Source: Nocardia sp. NRRL S-836 (GTDB taxonomy: Bacteria; Actinomycetota; Actinomycetes; Mycobacteriales; Pseudonocardiaceae). Taken from it: 64,000 nt of DNA. Shown here piece after piece: positions 35,615-47,159 of the stretch. The notes beneath the pieces are model-generated. The model was not told the origin of the DNA. It worked only from the letters and a program-made list of their open reading frames with translations, and ran no database searches. Position 1 is the first letter of the stretch. The number at the start of each line of letters is the position of its first letter. The DNA lies in NCBI RefSeq assembly GCF_001279525.1, contig NZ_LGDY01000114.1:124001-188000 (forward strand). The letters are read 5' to 3'. The position numbers and the translations under genes are program-made.

Positions 35615-37321
35615 ATGTCTCGACACCGCTCGCTGCGCGCGAAGGTGCGGCGCGGGATCGCCAAGTGGCCCGTCGCCATCGTGGTCGTCGTCGTGCTGAT
35701 CGGACTCGGCTGGGGTGCCTGGTCGTACGTCGGCGGCGTGCTGGAGCGGCGCTCGCTGGCCCAGGCGCAGGACTGCAACGAGGGCGACTCGGTGCTGCGG
35801 GTGTCCGCGACCCCGAGCGTGGCCGAGTCGGTCGCGGAGGTCGCGCGGGCCTGGAGCGCCACGCGGCCCGTCGTGTACGACCACTGCATCACCATCGAGG
35901 TCACCTCGGCCGACTCCTCCGCCGTGCTGGACGGCCTGACCGGCACCTGGGACGCCGCCAAGCTCGGCGAGCGGCCGCACGCGTGGGTGCCGGACTCGAC
36001 GCTGTGGGCGAACCGGCTGTCGGCGCTGAACGCCAAGCTGGTCGGCGGCACGCCGAAGTCGATCGGCACGTCGCCGGTGCTGCTGGCGGTGCCGGAGGCG
36101 GGTGCGCCGGTGCTCAAGGACTTCCGCTGGACGGACATGCCCGAGGTCACCGACTGGCAGCGGTACGGCCCGAACTGGGGCCGGTTCAGCGTCGCGATGC
36201 CCGACCCCGCGACGAACACGGCGTCCGCGCTCGCGATCCAGTCCGCGCTCGCCGGGGGCAGGGGGCCGGTGACCGCCGAGACGCTCAGCTCCGACGCCGC
36301 CAGGGCGACCCTGACGAAGCTCGCGGCCACCGTGCCGCCCCAGGTGCCCACGACGACGCGCGAGGCGTTGCGGCGGCTCGGGGACAGCGCGACGGTGAAC
36401 GCGGCCGGCTTCAGCGTCACGCCGGTGTCCGAAGTGGACCTCTACAAGCACAACACCGGCAAGGAGGCGCCGTCCAAGCCGCTCGTCGGCGTGCTGCCGG
36501 TCGGTCCGGCACCGGTGGCGGACTTCCCGTACGTGTCGCTGTCCGGCCCCGAGGTCGGTGAGGCCGAGGAACGCGCGGCGCAGGCGTTCCGCGAGTTCAT
36601 GACCGAGCCCGACCAGCAGAAGATCCTGGCGCACGGCGGTTTGCGCGTCGAGTCCACTCAGGACCGGCCGTCGCCCTCCCCCGGCGTGTCGTGGGCGCCC
36701 GTGACGGAGAACCTCGTCGCCGCCGACGCGACGACCACGCAGCAGCTGTCGGCCGCGTGGGCGTCGGCGGACCGCGGCGGCCAGGTCGTGACCGTGCTCG
36801 CGGACGTGTCCACGTCGATGAAACCCAGGCTGGACAAGGTGAAGGCGGCCCTGCGCGGGCAGGTGGACAGGTCGGTGTCCGGGTCGTTCGGGTTGTGGGA
36901 GTTCGCACGGTCCGTGGACGGCGCCAAGCCCTACAAGCAGCTCGTGGCCACCGGGCCCGTCGCGGACAAGCGCGATGCGCTGCGCAGGGCGGTCGACGGG
37001 CTCAAGACGTTCGACGGCTCCCAGCTCTACACGGCGCTGGGTGCCTGCTACGAGGCGGCGCACGACGGGTTCGTGGCCGGGCGGGTCAACCGGGTCGTGG
37101 TGATCACCGACGGCACCTCGGACGGCGGCATCGACCTGGCGGCCCTCAAGTCCCGGCTCAAGGGCAAGGACCTGCCGGTCAGCTTCATCGCGATCGGCGG
37201 CGAGGTGGACCGGGCCGCGCTGACCGACATCGCGGAGACCACCGGTGGCAGCGTGTCCGTCGTGGAGAACGAGGGCGGCGTCGAGGCCGCGCTCGGTCAG
37301 GTGCTGTCGACCTCGGCCTGA
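35615..37321 (+). CDS. Membrane-anchored solute-binding-like protein with C-terminal VWA domain
   Basis: 568 residues from ATG 35615 (GAGGGA upstream). Basic N-terminus, one membrane helix (about 20-42), then an extracellular periplasmic-binding-like domain (about 55-350, including SVLRVSATPSVAESVAEVARAW) and a von Willebrand A domain from about 385 with an intact MIDAS motif D397-V-S-T-S401 plus ITDGTSDGG. Acts on the outer face of the membrane; ligand unknown. No transporter genes adjoin it. Confidence 0.85.
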   Translation: MSRHRSLRAKVRRGIAKWPVAIVVVVVLIGLGWGAWSYVGGVLERRSLAQAQDCNEGDSVLRVSATPSVAESVAEVARAWSATRPVVYDHCITIEVTSADSSAVLDGLTGTWDAAKLGERPHAWVPDSTLWANRLSALNAKLVGGTPKSIGTSPVLLAVPEAGAPVLKDFRWTDMPEVTDWQRYGPNWGRFSVAMPDPATNTASALAIQSALAGGRGPVTAETLSSDAARATLTKLAATVPPQVPTTTREALRRLGDSATVNAAGFSVTPVSEVDLYKHNTGKEAPSKPLVGVLPVGPAPVADFPYVSLSGPEVGEAEERAAQAFREFMTEPDQQKILAHGGLRVESTQDRPSPSPGVSWAPVTENLVAADATTTQQLSAAWASADRGGQVVTVLADVSTSMKPRLDKVKAALRGQVDRSVSGSFGLWEFARSVDGAKPYKQLVATGPVADKRDALRRAVDGLKTFDGSQLYTALGACYEAAHDGFVAGRVNRVVVITDGTSDGGIDLAALKSRLKGKDLPVSFIAIGGEVDRAALTDIAETTGGSVSVVENEGGVEAALGQVLSTSA

Positions 37322-37324
37322 GCA

Positions 37325-38026
37325 CTAGCCCAGCGCGTTGAACACCGCTTCCGCGCGGTCGCGGTCGGCGGTGAGCCGCCACGCCGTCTCGGCGATGTCG
37401 TCGGGGTTCAGCGTCGGGATCCGGCCGTACCTGGCGGGGTCGGCGGTGAGCATCCGGTGGATGTCGCCGCGTTCGACCAGGCCGCCGATGGTGAGCGTGC
37501 CCGCGTAGATCCCCTTGTCCGCCAGTGCCGCGTTGAGCGTCACGGCGTAGTTGCGCAGGGCCGCCGCGTTGAGCGCCAGCGCACCGAGACCGGGCATCGG
37601 CACGACCGAGCTGAGGCCGCCCGCGAACAGCAATGCTCCCCCGCCCCGTCCGAGCATGCCCGGCAGCACGTGCCCGACGGCGTCCACAGCGGGGTAGAGC
37701 CAGGTCAACGCCCTCTCGGCGTCCGCGGCGGTGATCTCGGTGATCGACTTCATCGGCGCGTCCTCGTCGGCCGCGCCCGGCCCGTAGTACAGCACCTCCA
37801 CCTCGCCGCCGACGCGGTCCAGCGCGGCCAGCAACTGGTCGCGGTCGCGGACGTCAGCGGTGAACGCCTCCGCCGTCACGCCGGCCCGCGCCAGCTCGGC
37901 CACGTAACCCGCGTGCCGCGTGTCGGTGCGGGAGATCAACGCGACGTCGTGGCCTTCCCTGCCGAACCGGTGCGCGATGGCCATACCGAGGCCGGGACCG
38001 GCGCCTACGACGACTGCAACGGACAT
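37325..38026 (-). CDS. SDR-fold protein with degenerate active site
   Basis: 233 residues from ATG 38026 with GGAG upstream. VAVVVGAGPGLGMAIAHRFGREG is the nucleotide-binding start. The usual Y-x3-K is replaced by N-A-A-A-L (ALNAAALRNYAV), so classical reductase chemistry is doubtful. Diverges from a TetR regulator over a long inverted repeat. Some family members act as NAD(P)-binding sensors. Confidence 0.85.
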   Translation of the reverse strand: MSVAVVVGAGPGLGMAIAHRFGREGHDVALISRTDTRHAGYVAELARAGVTAEAFTADVRDRDQLLAALDRVGGEVEVLYYGPGAADEDAPMKSITEITAADAERALTWLYPAVDAVGHVLPGMLGRGGGALLFAGGLSSVVPMPGLGALALNAAALRNYAVTLNAALADKGIYAGTLTIGGLVERGDIHRMLTADPARYGRIPTLNPDDIAETAWRLTADRDRAEAVFNALG

Positions 38027-38049
38027 GAGCTCCGCCTTCCACTTAATTC

Positions 38050-38106
38050 GAGGGTGCCCTCGACTTCGTGTTCGCGACGCTACCACAGGAAGTCGAGGGC
38101 ACCCTC
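38050..38106. promoter_or_regulatory. TetR operator pair, 18-bp perfect inverted repeat
   Basis: GAGGGTGCCCTCGACTTC (38050-38067) and its exact complement (38089-38106) flank 21 bp. Each arm also contains a near-palindrome GAGGGTGCCCTC, so each arm is probably one operator. They cover the space between the SDR start and the tetR start. Confidence 0.88.
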
Positions 38107-38126
38107 AGGTTTGTAGAATGCTCCGC

Positions 38127-38708
38127 ATGGCACCCAGGCCCCTGCGCGCCGACGCCGCGCGCAACCGCGACAAGCTGCTGGCCGCGGCCGTCGACGTGTT
38201 CGGCAGGCAGGGCCTCGACGCGCCGCTGGAGCACATCGCGCGCAAGGCCGAGGTCAGCATCGGCACGCTCTACGCCCACTTCCCCACGCGCCAGGCGTTC
38301 ATCGACGCGATCTTCCCGGAGCGGCTGGCGGTGCTCGACGACATCGGCGCGGCGGCGCTGGCCGAGCCGGACCCGTGGCAGGGCTTCGTGCGCTTCGTCG
38401 AGGGCACGGTCGGGCTGCAGGCGCAGGACCACGGCCTCAACGACGCGATCGCGCGGCGCCTGCAACCCTCGTCGGAGGCCGTACAGGTGTGTCAGCGGGG
38501 CATGGGGCACGCCGTGCTGGTCATCCAGCGCGCCAAGGACGCGGGCCGGTTGCGCGCGGACTTCGAGCCGGCCGACCTGGCCACGCTGACGTGGGCGATG
38601 TCGCAGGTGATCAGGGAGTCGATCGACACCGAGCCGGACCGGTGGCGGCGGTTCCTGCGGTTCTACCTGGACGGGCTGCGGGGCACCGGGGACGGCGGAC
38701 CGGCCTGA
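38127..38708 (+). CDS. TetR family transcriptional regulator
   Basis: 193 residues from ATG 38127 (an ATG at 38118 adds three residues). N-terminal helix-turn-helix NRDKLLAAAVDVFGRQGLDAPLEHIARKAEVSIGTLYAHFPTRQAFIDAIF. C-terminal half is the variable ligand domain. Likely autoregulator and repressor of the divergent SDR gene. Confidence 0.93.
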   Translation: MAPRPLRADAARNRDKLLAAAVDVFGRQGLDAPLEHIARKAEVSIGTLYAHFPTRQAFIDAIFPERLAVLDDIGAAALAEPDPWQGFVRFVEGTVGLQAQDHGLNDAIARRLQPSSEAVQVCQRGMGHAVLVIQRAKDAGRLRADFEPADLATLTWAMSQVIRESIDTEPDRWRRFLRFYLDGLRGTGDGGPA

Positions 38709-38717
38709 GGCGGTGGC

Positions 38718-39530
38718 TCACGCGACGTTGAACCGGTCCGGGTCGGGGCCGGTGCGGGTGCCGTTGTCCAGTTCGGCGATCACGGTCATGTCGTCCTGGG
38801 CGAGCTCGAAGTCGAAGATGTCGATGTTCTCCTTGATCCGGTACGGCGTGACGGACTTGGGGATCACGACGTTGCCGAGCTGGACGTGCCAGCGCAGCAC
38901 GATCTGGGCCGGTGTCTTGGCGTACTTCTCGGCCAGCCCGGTGATCTCCGGACGGCCCAGCAGCGCGCCCTGGGCGAGCGGCGACCACGCCTCGGTGACG
39001 ATGCGGTGGGTCACGTGGACCTTGCGCATCTCTTCCTGCTGCAGCAACGGGTGCAGCTCGATCTGGTTCACCGCCGGGGTGGTCGGGAACTCGTCGAAGA
39101 GGCGCTGCAGGTGGCGGGTCTGGAAGTTCGAGACGCCGATCGCCCGCACCCGGCCGTCGGCGTAGAGCTGTTCCAGCGCACGCCACGTCTCGGGATACAG
39201 CTCGCGTTGTGGCATGGGCCAGTGGATGAGGTAGAGGTCGAGCACGTCGAGGCGCAGCCGGCGCATGCTCGCGTCGAACGCGCGCAGCGTCGAGTCGTAG
39301 CCCTGGTCGGAGTTCCACAGCTTGGTGGTGATGAACAGGTCCGGCACGCCCGCGATCGCGTCGCCGACGCCGGACTCGTTGCGGTAGGCGGCCGCCGTGT
39401 CGATGCTGCGGTAGCCGGCCTCGATCGCGGTCGTGACCGCACCGGCCACCTGGTCCTCCGGCACCTGGAAGACGCCGAAGCCGAGTTGGGGGATCCGTAC
39501 TCCGTTGTTCAACGAGATCAGCGGAACCAT
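38718..39530 (-). CDS. Aldo/keto reductase
   Basis: 270 residues from ATG 39530. Catalytic tetrad visible: Asp and Tyr in SIDTAAAYRNE, Lys in ITTKLWN, His in LIHWPMP; NADPH-binding IPKSVTPYRIKEN near the end. 2,5-diketo-gluconate reductase-like subgroup. Overlaps the WYL regulator's 3' end by 13 bp and is probably cotranscribed with it. Confidence 0.94.
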   Translation of the reverse strand: MVPLISLNNGVRIPQLGFGVFQVPEDQVAGAVTTAIEAGYRSIDTAAAYRNESGVGDAIAGVPDLFITTKLWNSDQGYDSTLRAFDASMRRLRLDVLDLYLIHWPMPQRELYPETWRALEQLYADGRVRAIGVSNFQTRHLQRLFDEFPTTPAVNQIELHPLLQQEEMRKVHVTHRIVTEAWSPLAQGALLGRPEITGLAEKYAKTPAQIVLRWHVQLGNVVIPKSVTPYRIKENIDIFDFELAQDDMTVIAELDNGTRTGPDPDRFNVA

Positions 39531-40489
39531 GCGGGTAGCTTCGCACCGTTGTAGAGCTCCCGCATCGCCTCGACGGCGGCCACGATCTCGTGCCTGAGCT
39601 CGGCCGGTGCCACGACCTCGACGTCGGCGCCGAACTTGAGCAGGTCGGCGACCGCGTGCCGGGTCGACTCGGTCGGGAAGCCGAACTCGGCGCCCGGCTC
39701 CGGGTCGAGCTCGGCGATCACCCGCGCCTGGTGGCCGCTGAGCAGGTAGCGGGCCTTGTCGAGGCCCGCGCGGGTCATGCGGACGGTGACGCGTTCGCCG
39801 TACATGCGCGCCTCGAACTCCTCCGACCACCGCGCCCAGAACGCCGCGAGGTCGAAGCCGGCCGGGCGGTCGAACGTGTCGTTCGTGACCTCCAGCTCCA
39901 GCACCCGCGACACCCGGTAGGTGCGCAGACTGCCGACGAAGTACCAGGTGCCCGCCTTCAGGACGAGCCCGAGCGGGTCGACCTCGCGGGTGACGGTCCG
40001 GTTGCCCCACCGCCGGTAGGTCATGCGGACGCGGCGCTGCTCCCACACGGCGTCGGCGATCGTGGCGAGGTGGGCGGTGGGCTCGTCGCCGCGGAACCAC
40101 GACGGCGTGTCGAGGTGGAAGCGCTGCCGGATCTGCTCGGCCTTCGCGCGCAGCTCGGTGGGCAGCGCGGCGAGGAGCTTGAGCTGGGCCGCGGCGGCGA
40201 ACTCGCGCAGCCCCAGCTCCTCCGCGGGACCGGGCAGTCCGGCGAGGAACAGCGACTGCGCCTCGTCGGTGGTGAGCCCGGTCAGGCGGGTCCGGTAGCC
40301 GTCGACGAGCCGGTAGCCACCGGCGGGGCCGCGGTCGGCGTAGATCGGGATGCCGGAGGCGCTGAGGGCGTCGATGTCGCGGTAGATCGTGCGGGGCGAG
40401 ACCTCCAGGCGGGTCGCCAGCTCGTCGGCGGTCATGCGGCCGCGTGACTGCAGCAGCAGGAGCACCTGGATCAACCGGCTGGACTTCAT
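39518..40489 (-). CDS. WYL-domain transcriptional regulator
   Basis: 323 residues from ATG 40489. N-terminal HTH_11 winged helix (RLIQVLLLLQSRGRMTADELATRLEVSPRTIYRDIDALSASGIPIYADRGPAGGYRL), then the WYL sensor domain (TYRRWGNRTVTREVDPLGLVLKAGTWYFVG) and C-terminal extension. WYL domains bind nucleotides or small ligands. It diverges from the DUF3224 gene over a palindrome. Confidence 0.93.
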   Translation of the reverse strand: MKSSRLIQVLLLLQSRGRMTADELATRLEVSPRTIYRDIDALSASGIPIYADRGPAGGYRLVDGYRTRLTGLTTDEAQSLFLAGLPGPAEELGLREFAAAAQLKLLAALPTELRAKAEQIRQRFHLDTPSWFRGDEPTAHLATIADAVWEQRRVRMTYRRWGNRTVTREVDPLGLVLKAGTWYFVGSLRTYRVSRVLELEVTNDTFDRPAGFDLAAFWARWSEEFEARMYGERVTVRMTRAGLDKARYLLSGHQARVIAELDPEPGAEFGFPTESTRHAVADLLKFGADVEVVAPAELRHEIVAAVEAMRELYNGAKLPAWFR

Positions 40490-40498
40490 GTCCGCAAA

Positions 40499-40517
40499 CC
40501 TGACACAAACTGTCAGG
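40499..40517. promoter_or_regulatory. Probable WYL-regulator operator
   Basis: CCTGACACAAACTGTCAGG: two perfect 7-bp arms around five bases, placed 10 bp before the regulator start and 23 bp before the DUF3224 start. Confidence 0.8.
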
Positions 40518-40539
40518 ATCTGCCAGCAGAGTGGCACCC

Positions 40540-40917
40540 ATGAAGGCAACCGGAACCATCGAAGTGAAGAGCTGGGACGAGAAGACCTGGGACGGCCGCC
40601 CGTACGCCGAGGTCGAGGGCCGCAAGCTGACCGAGGCGCACGTCTCGTTCGCCTACACCGGCGACGTCGTCGGTGTGTCGCAGTGCCGGTACCTCATGTC
40701 CTACTGCGACGACGTGGCGTGGACGACCGCCGTCGAGGAGATCGTCACGGACGCCGGCACGCTGGTCCTGCGGCACGTGGGCGCCTACCGGAAGGCGGTC
40801 GAGGGCGAGATCGAGATCCTCGACGGCACCGGCGTGTACGCGGGCGCGAAAGGTGCGGCGAAGGTCGACTGGGCGGAGGATGGCAGCGGCACCTACACGC
40901 TGGAGTACGAGGTCTGA
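40540..40917 (+). CDS. DUF3224 family protein
   Basis: 125 residues from ATG 40540; GTG at 40531 is possible and neither has a clear ribosome site. Beta-rich sequence with KATGTIEVKSWDEKTW and GSGTYTLEYEV. The family is often paired with stress or repair regulators, role unknown. Stops 4 bp before the next gene. Confidence 0.85.
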   Translation: MKATGTIEVKSWDEKTWDGRPYAEVEGRKLTEAHVSFAYTGDVVGVSQCRYLMSYCDDVAWTTAVEEIVTDAGTLVLRHVGAYRKAVEGEIEILDGTGVYAGAKGAAKVDWAEDGSGTYTLEYEV

Positions 40918-40921
40918 GCCC

Positions 40922-41581
40922 ATGACCGGCGCCCCCGTCTACGACGCGGCCAAGCTGCGGATCACCGAGCTGGTGCGCGGCCGGGACCCGCAGACACCCG
41001 TCGCGGCGACCCCGGGCTGGTCGGTCAAGGACGTGGTGGCGCACCTGGCCGGCGGTCTGCGCGACTTCGTGGACCGCCGGTACGACGGCGTGGAGTCCGG
41101 CGAGTGGGGCGAACGGCAGGTGCGCGACCGTCGCGGCAACTCGCTGGACGACGCCTTCGCCGAGTGGGACGCGAACCGGGAGCTGGCCACCCCGCTGTTC
41201 GACACGCCCATGGGCTCCGTGCTGGTCGCGGAGGTCGTCGCGCACGAGCACGACCTCCGTGCGGCGCTGGGCGTTCCCGGCGACCGCGACTCGGCGGCGG
41301 TGCGGGCGGCGCTGACCAGGCCGTTGCAGCAGCTCGACCAGCGGATGCGGGAGAACGAGGTGCCGGCGCTGCGGATCGTGCTGGAGCACGGCGAGCGCGT
41401 GCTCGGCCACGGCGAGCCCGCCGGGACGCTGCGGACGTCGTCGTTCGAGCTGATGCGGGCGGTCGGCGGGCGGCGGTCGGCCGACCAGATCAAGGCGATG
41501 GACTGGGACGGCGACCCGGACACGTGGATCGCGGCGCTGGCGTTGTTCGGACGGCACCGGCCGGAACCGTTCTCCGAGTAG
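40922..41581 (+). CDS. DinB-fold maleylpyruvate-isomerase-family protein
   Basis: 219 residues. WSVKDVVAHLAGGLRDF and VAEVVAHEHDLRAALG carry the histidines of the metal site; this is the TIGR03083-type, mycothiol-dependent isomerase/transferase-like fold of actinobacteria. Substrate unknown. Follows the DUF3224 gene by 4 bp. Confidence 0.85.
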   Translation: MTGAPVYDAAKLRITELVRGRDPQTPVAATPGWSVKDVVAHLAGGLRDFVDRRYDGVESGEWGERQVRDRRGNSLDDAFAEWDANRELATPLFDTPMGSVLVAEVVAHEHDLRAALGVPGDRDSAAVRAALTRPLQQLDQRMRENEVPALRIVLEHGERVLGHGEPAGTLRTSSFELMRAVGGRRSADQIKAMDWDGDPDTWIAALALFGRHRPEPFSE

Positions 41582-41591
41582 CTTGTCCGGC

Positions 41592-42206
41592 GTGGACTGG
41601 CTGGCGGACACGCGGACCTCGTACGACACGGTCGCTTCGAGCTACGCGGACTACACACGTGACCTGCTGGCGGAGCTGCCGCACATGCGTGCCGCGCTGG
41701 GGTTGTTCGCGGCGGAGGTGAGCGGGCCGGTGGCGGACGTCGGGTGCGGGCCGGGCGCCGTCACGGCACACCTGCACGACCTCGGAGCCGACGTGTCCGG
41801 GATCGACCTGTCACCGGAGATGATCGCGCTGGCCCGGCGGACGTACCCCGGCCTGCGGTTCGAGGTGGGGTCGATGACCGACCCGCTGCCCGGCCCGGTG
41901 GGCGGGGTGATCGCGTGGTGGTCGCTGATCCACGTGCCGGACGCGGTGGTGCCGGAGGTCTTCGCGCACTTCCGCTCGGCGCTGCTGCCGGACGGGTTGC
42001 TGGCGCTCGGCTTCCACGTCGGGAACCGGACGAACCGCAAGACGCAGGGCTACGGCGGGCACCCGATGCGGGTGGACGTCCACCTGCGACAGCCCGCGAC
42101 CGTGGCGGCGTGGCTGCGGGAGGCGGGGTTCCGGATCGAGGCGCAGTGGGTGCTGGAGCCGGACGCCGAGGTGCCGGCGGGGATCCTGTTCGCCCGGCGC
42201 GGGTGA
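41592..42206 (+). CDS. Class I SAM-dependent methyltransferase
   Basis: 204 residues from GTG 41592 (TTG 41583 also possible). Motif I VADVGCGPGAVTAHL, acidic SGIDLSPEMIALAR and post-motif IAWWSLIHVPD. Small-molecule methyltransferase; substrate unknown. Eleven bases after the preceding gene. Confidence 0.9.
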   Translation: MDWLADTRTSYDTVASSYADYTRDLLAELPHMRAALGLFAAEVSGPVADVGCGPGAVTAHLHDLGADVSGIDLSPEMIALARRTYPGLRFEVGSMTDPLPGPVGGVIAWWSLIHVPDAVVPEVFAHFRSALLPDGLLALGFHVGNRTNRKTQGYGGHPMRVDVHLRQPATVAAWLREAGFRIEAQWVLEPDAEVPAGILFARRG

Positions 42207-42218
42207 GACGATCCGCGG

Positions 42219-42407
42219 GTGTCCGATGTGAACGAGCAGACGTGTCAGCGTTGTGGTGAGCCGGTGGAGCTGGAGCGGGAGGACTACGAGCTGTTCGAGC
42301 GGATGCACCCCGACTGCTTCCACTACGCGTTCGAGCACGACCTGGACAGGCCGGGGCTGGGCGTGGACGAGGACTGCGGCGACCCGGCCTGCCCGTCCGG
42401 CGCCTAG
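42219..42407 (+). CDS. Small Cys-rich protein
   Basis: 62 residues, GTG start 13 bp after the methyltransferase. CQRCGEPVELE, HPDCFH and DCGDPAC give six Cys and several His, suggesting a zinc-binding fold. Acidic. No known function. Confidence 0.65.
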   Translation: MSDVNEQTCQRCGEPVELEREDYELFERMHPDCFHYAFEHDLDRPGLGVDEDCGDPACPSGA

Positions 42408-42415
42408 CAACGCGA

Positions 42416-42447
42416 AGGGGCGCGCCCGCCGAAGCGGACGCGCCCCT
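42416..42447. terminator. Bidirectional terminator between converging operons
   Basis: AGGGGCGCG (42416-42424) pairs with CGCGCCCCT (42439-42447), with an inner CCGC-CGAA-GCGG tetraloop stem. It lies between the Cys-rich protein and gcvP. Confidence 0.85.
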
Positions 42448-42461
42448 GTCTCACGACCGGA

Positions 42462-45353
<2,892 letters not shown>

Positions 45354-45423
45354 CTAACGCCTCCGGGGGCCTGAGGGCACACGTGTCCTGGGCCCTCCCC
45401 GCTCTGTCCGTACCCGACATCGG

Positions 45424-45600
45424 GCGCCTGAGAGGTTCACCCACCACGAGGATGGGCTTTCACCGTCGGCGGGATCCCTGGGGAATCCACTTTCCAGAGG
45501 CGTCTCGCTCACGCGGTCCTGGATGCCTGAGAGGTTCCCGGGGAGGAACTTGCTCCTTCGGCGCCGGGTGCGACAACCCCGGTCTCTCCCGCCTGAGTTC
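45424..45600 (-). ncRNA. Tandem glycine riboswitch
   Basis: Read on the minus strand, two glycine aptamers occur in series. The first (about 45600-45524) has GGGAGAGACC, CGCCGAAGGAGCAA and CCTCTCAGGCA; the second (about 45508-45424) has GAGACGCCTCTGGAAAG, CGCCGACGG and CCTCTCAGGCGCC. These are the conserved P1/P3a features of the Rfam glycine family. About 70 bases separate the second aptamer from the gcvP start. Confidence 0.92.
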
Positions 45601-45732
45601 AGCGACTACCCGAGAAGAATACCCGCAGGCAGCCCCGCCAGTCCCCCAGGACGCGACCTACGTCTCAGCACCGAAAACGGCGGCGCACCCGCTGACGGGT
45701 CGTCAACGGGTGCGTGATGGCCGCAACGCCGG

Positions 45733-46380
45733 TCAGCCGGTCGCCCGCTCCCTGCGGCGGCGGGCCAGCTCGTCCTCGGTCAGGGGAGCGATCTCGACGC
45801 CGTCCGCACGTTCGGCCGGGAACTCGTGGATCGTCCCGCTGATCTCGCGCATCGCCCCGCTCACCGCGATGCCGAACACGCCCTGGCCGCCCTGCAGCAG
45901 GTCGACGACCTCCTCCGGCGAGGTGCACTCGTAGACGGTCGTGCCGTCGGAGAACAACGTGATGCGCGCCAGGTCCTGCACGCCGCGGCGGCGCAGGTGG
46001 TCGACGGCGACCCTGATGTTCTGCAACGAGACGCCGGTGTCGAGCAGCCGCTTCACGACCTTCAGCACCAGGATGTCCTTGAAGGAGTACAGCCGCTGGC
46101 TGCCGGAGCCGTGCGCCATCCGCACGGTCGGCGCGACCAGGCCGGTCCTGGCCCAGTAGTCGAGCTGCCGGTAGGTGATCCCCGCGATCTGACACGCCGC
46201 CGGACCCCGGTAACCGACGAGTTCGTCCGGCAGCGAGGAGTCCGGGAACAGCTCACCCTGCTGCCCGGATCCGGCCCACAAGGGCGCTTCCTCGACCACG
46301 CCTGCCTCCCCTCGCCAACGGCCACGAAAGTCGGGGCCGTCAAGCCGCCGGATCCACTCGCGCGGACCGGCGACATCCAC
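45733..46380 (-). CDS. MerR family regulator, Rv1830/ResR type
   Basis: 215 residues as read; the true start may be a GTG inside (VVEEAPLW at about residue 28). GYRGPAACQIAGITYRQLDYWARTGLVAPTVR and GSGSQRLYSFKDILVLKVVKRLLDTGVSLQNIRVAVDHLRRRGVQDLARITLFSDG closely resemble M. tuberculosis Rv1830 as I recall it. Rv1830 affects growth and drug tolerance. Position next to a DUF151 gene and gcvP matches the mycobacterial order. Confidence 0.9.
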   Translation of the reverse strand: MDVAGPREWIRRLDGPDFRGRWRGEAGVVEEAPLWAGSGQQGELFPDSSLPDELVGYRGPAACQIAGITYRQLDYWARTGLVAPTVRMAHGSGSQRLYSFKDILVLKVVKRLLDTGVSLQNIRVAVDHLRRRGVQDLARITLFSDGTTVYECTSPEEVVDLLQGGQGVFGIAVSGAMREISGTIHEFPAERADGVEIAPLTEDELARRRRERATG

Positions 46381-46607
46381 TCGAGTTCGACGGTAAGACC
46401 GGTCCGAGGGCAGGTCAACGCGACGCGCGGGGAGTGTCGGCCCCCAACCTGAGGTCGACCCTCACACCGTCACCCGAACTAGGACGTTCAGGTGACGTTT
46501 AGTGATTGTTTAGCGGCCAAGGTGCGCGGAACGTAGTCCGTCCGAGGGACGTCCGAACGGACGGCTACGGCGCCGCGTGAAGCGGAGCGCGACAACCCGG
46601 GGCGAAC

Positions 46608-47081
46608 TCAGGTGTCGGCGCCCCGGAAGTCCTCCGGCGAGACAGAGTCGAGGAACTCGCGGAACTTCTCGACCTCGTCCTCCTGCTCGTCCGGGATGAT
46701 CAGACCGGCCTCCGCCAGCACGGACTCCTCCGCGTGGATCGGCACACCGACGCGCAACGCCAGCGCCACCGAGTCCGAGGGCCGCGCGGACACCCGCACG
46801 TCGCCGTCGAACACGAGCTCGGCGAAGAACGTGCCCTCCTGCAGGTCGGTGATGCGGACCTGCTCGAGGTTGCGGCCCAGCGCTCCGATGACGTCCTTGA
46901 GCAGGTCGTGGGTCAGCGGGCGGGCCGGACGGACACCCTGCTGCTCCAGCGCGATCGCGGTGGCCTCGACCGAGCCGATCCAGATCGGCAGGTAGCGCTC
47001 ACCCTCGGTTTCCCGCAGCAGGAGGATCGGCTGGTTCTGGGGCAGCTCCACCCGGACGCCCACGACGCGCATCTCGCTCAT
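46608..47081 (-). CDS. DUF151 (bifunctional nuclease domain) protein
   Basis: 157 residues from ATG 47081 with AGGGAGG upstream. MRVVGVRVELPQNQPILLLRETEGERYLPIWIGSVEATAIALEQQG is the family start and HDLLKDVIGALG and SVALALRVGVPIHAEE the core. Homologue of Rv1829. Nuclease activity is known for some plant members only; role here unknown. Confidence 0.93.
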   Translation of the reverse strand: MSEMRVVGVRVELPQNQPILLLRETEGERYLPIWIGSVEATAIALEQQGVRPARPLTHDLLKDVIGALGRNLEQVRITDLQEGTFFAELVFDGDVRVSARPSDSVALALRVGVPIHAEESVLAEAGLIIPDEQEDEVEKFREFLDSVSPEDFRGADT

Positions 47082-47159
47082 CGGGTCTCGCCTCCCTCTG
47101 ACTCGTTGGGGAGTACCCGGTTCGTCTCCGAGCATCCCCCGGCGTATGCGTTCGACGCT

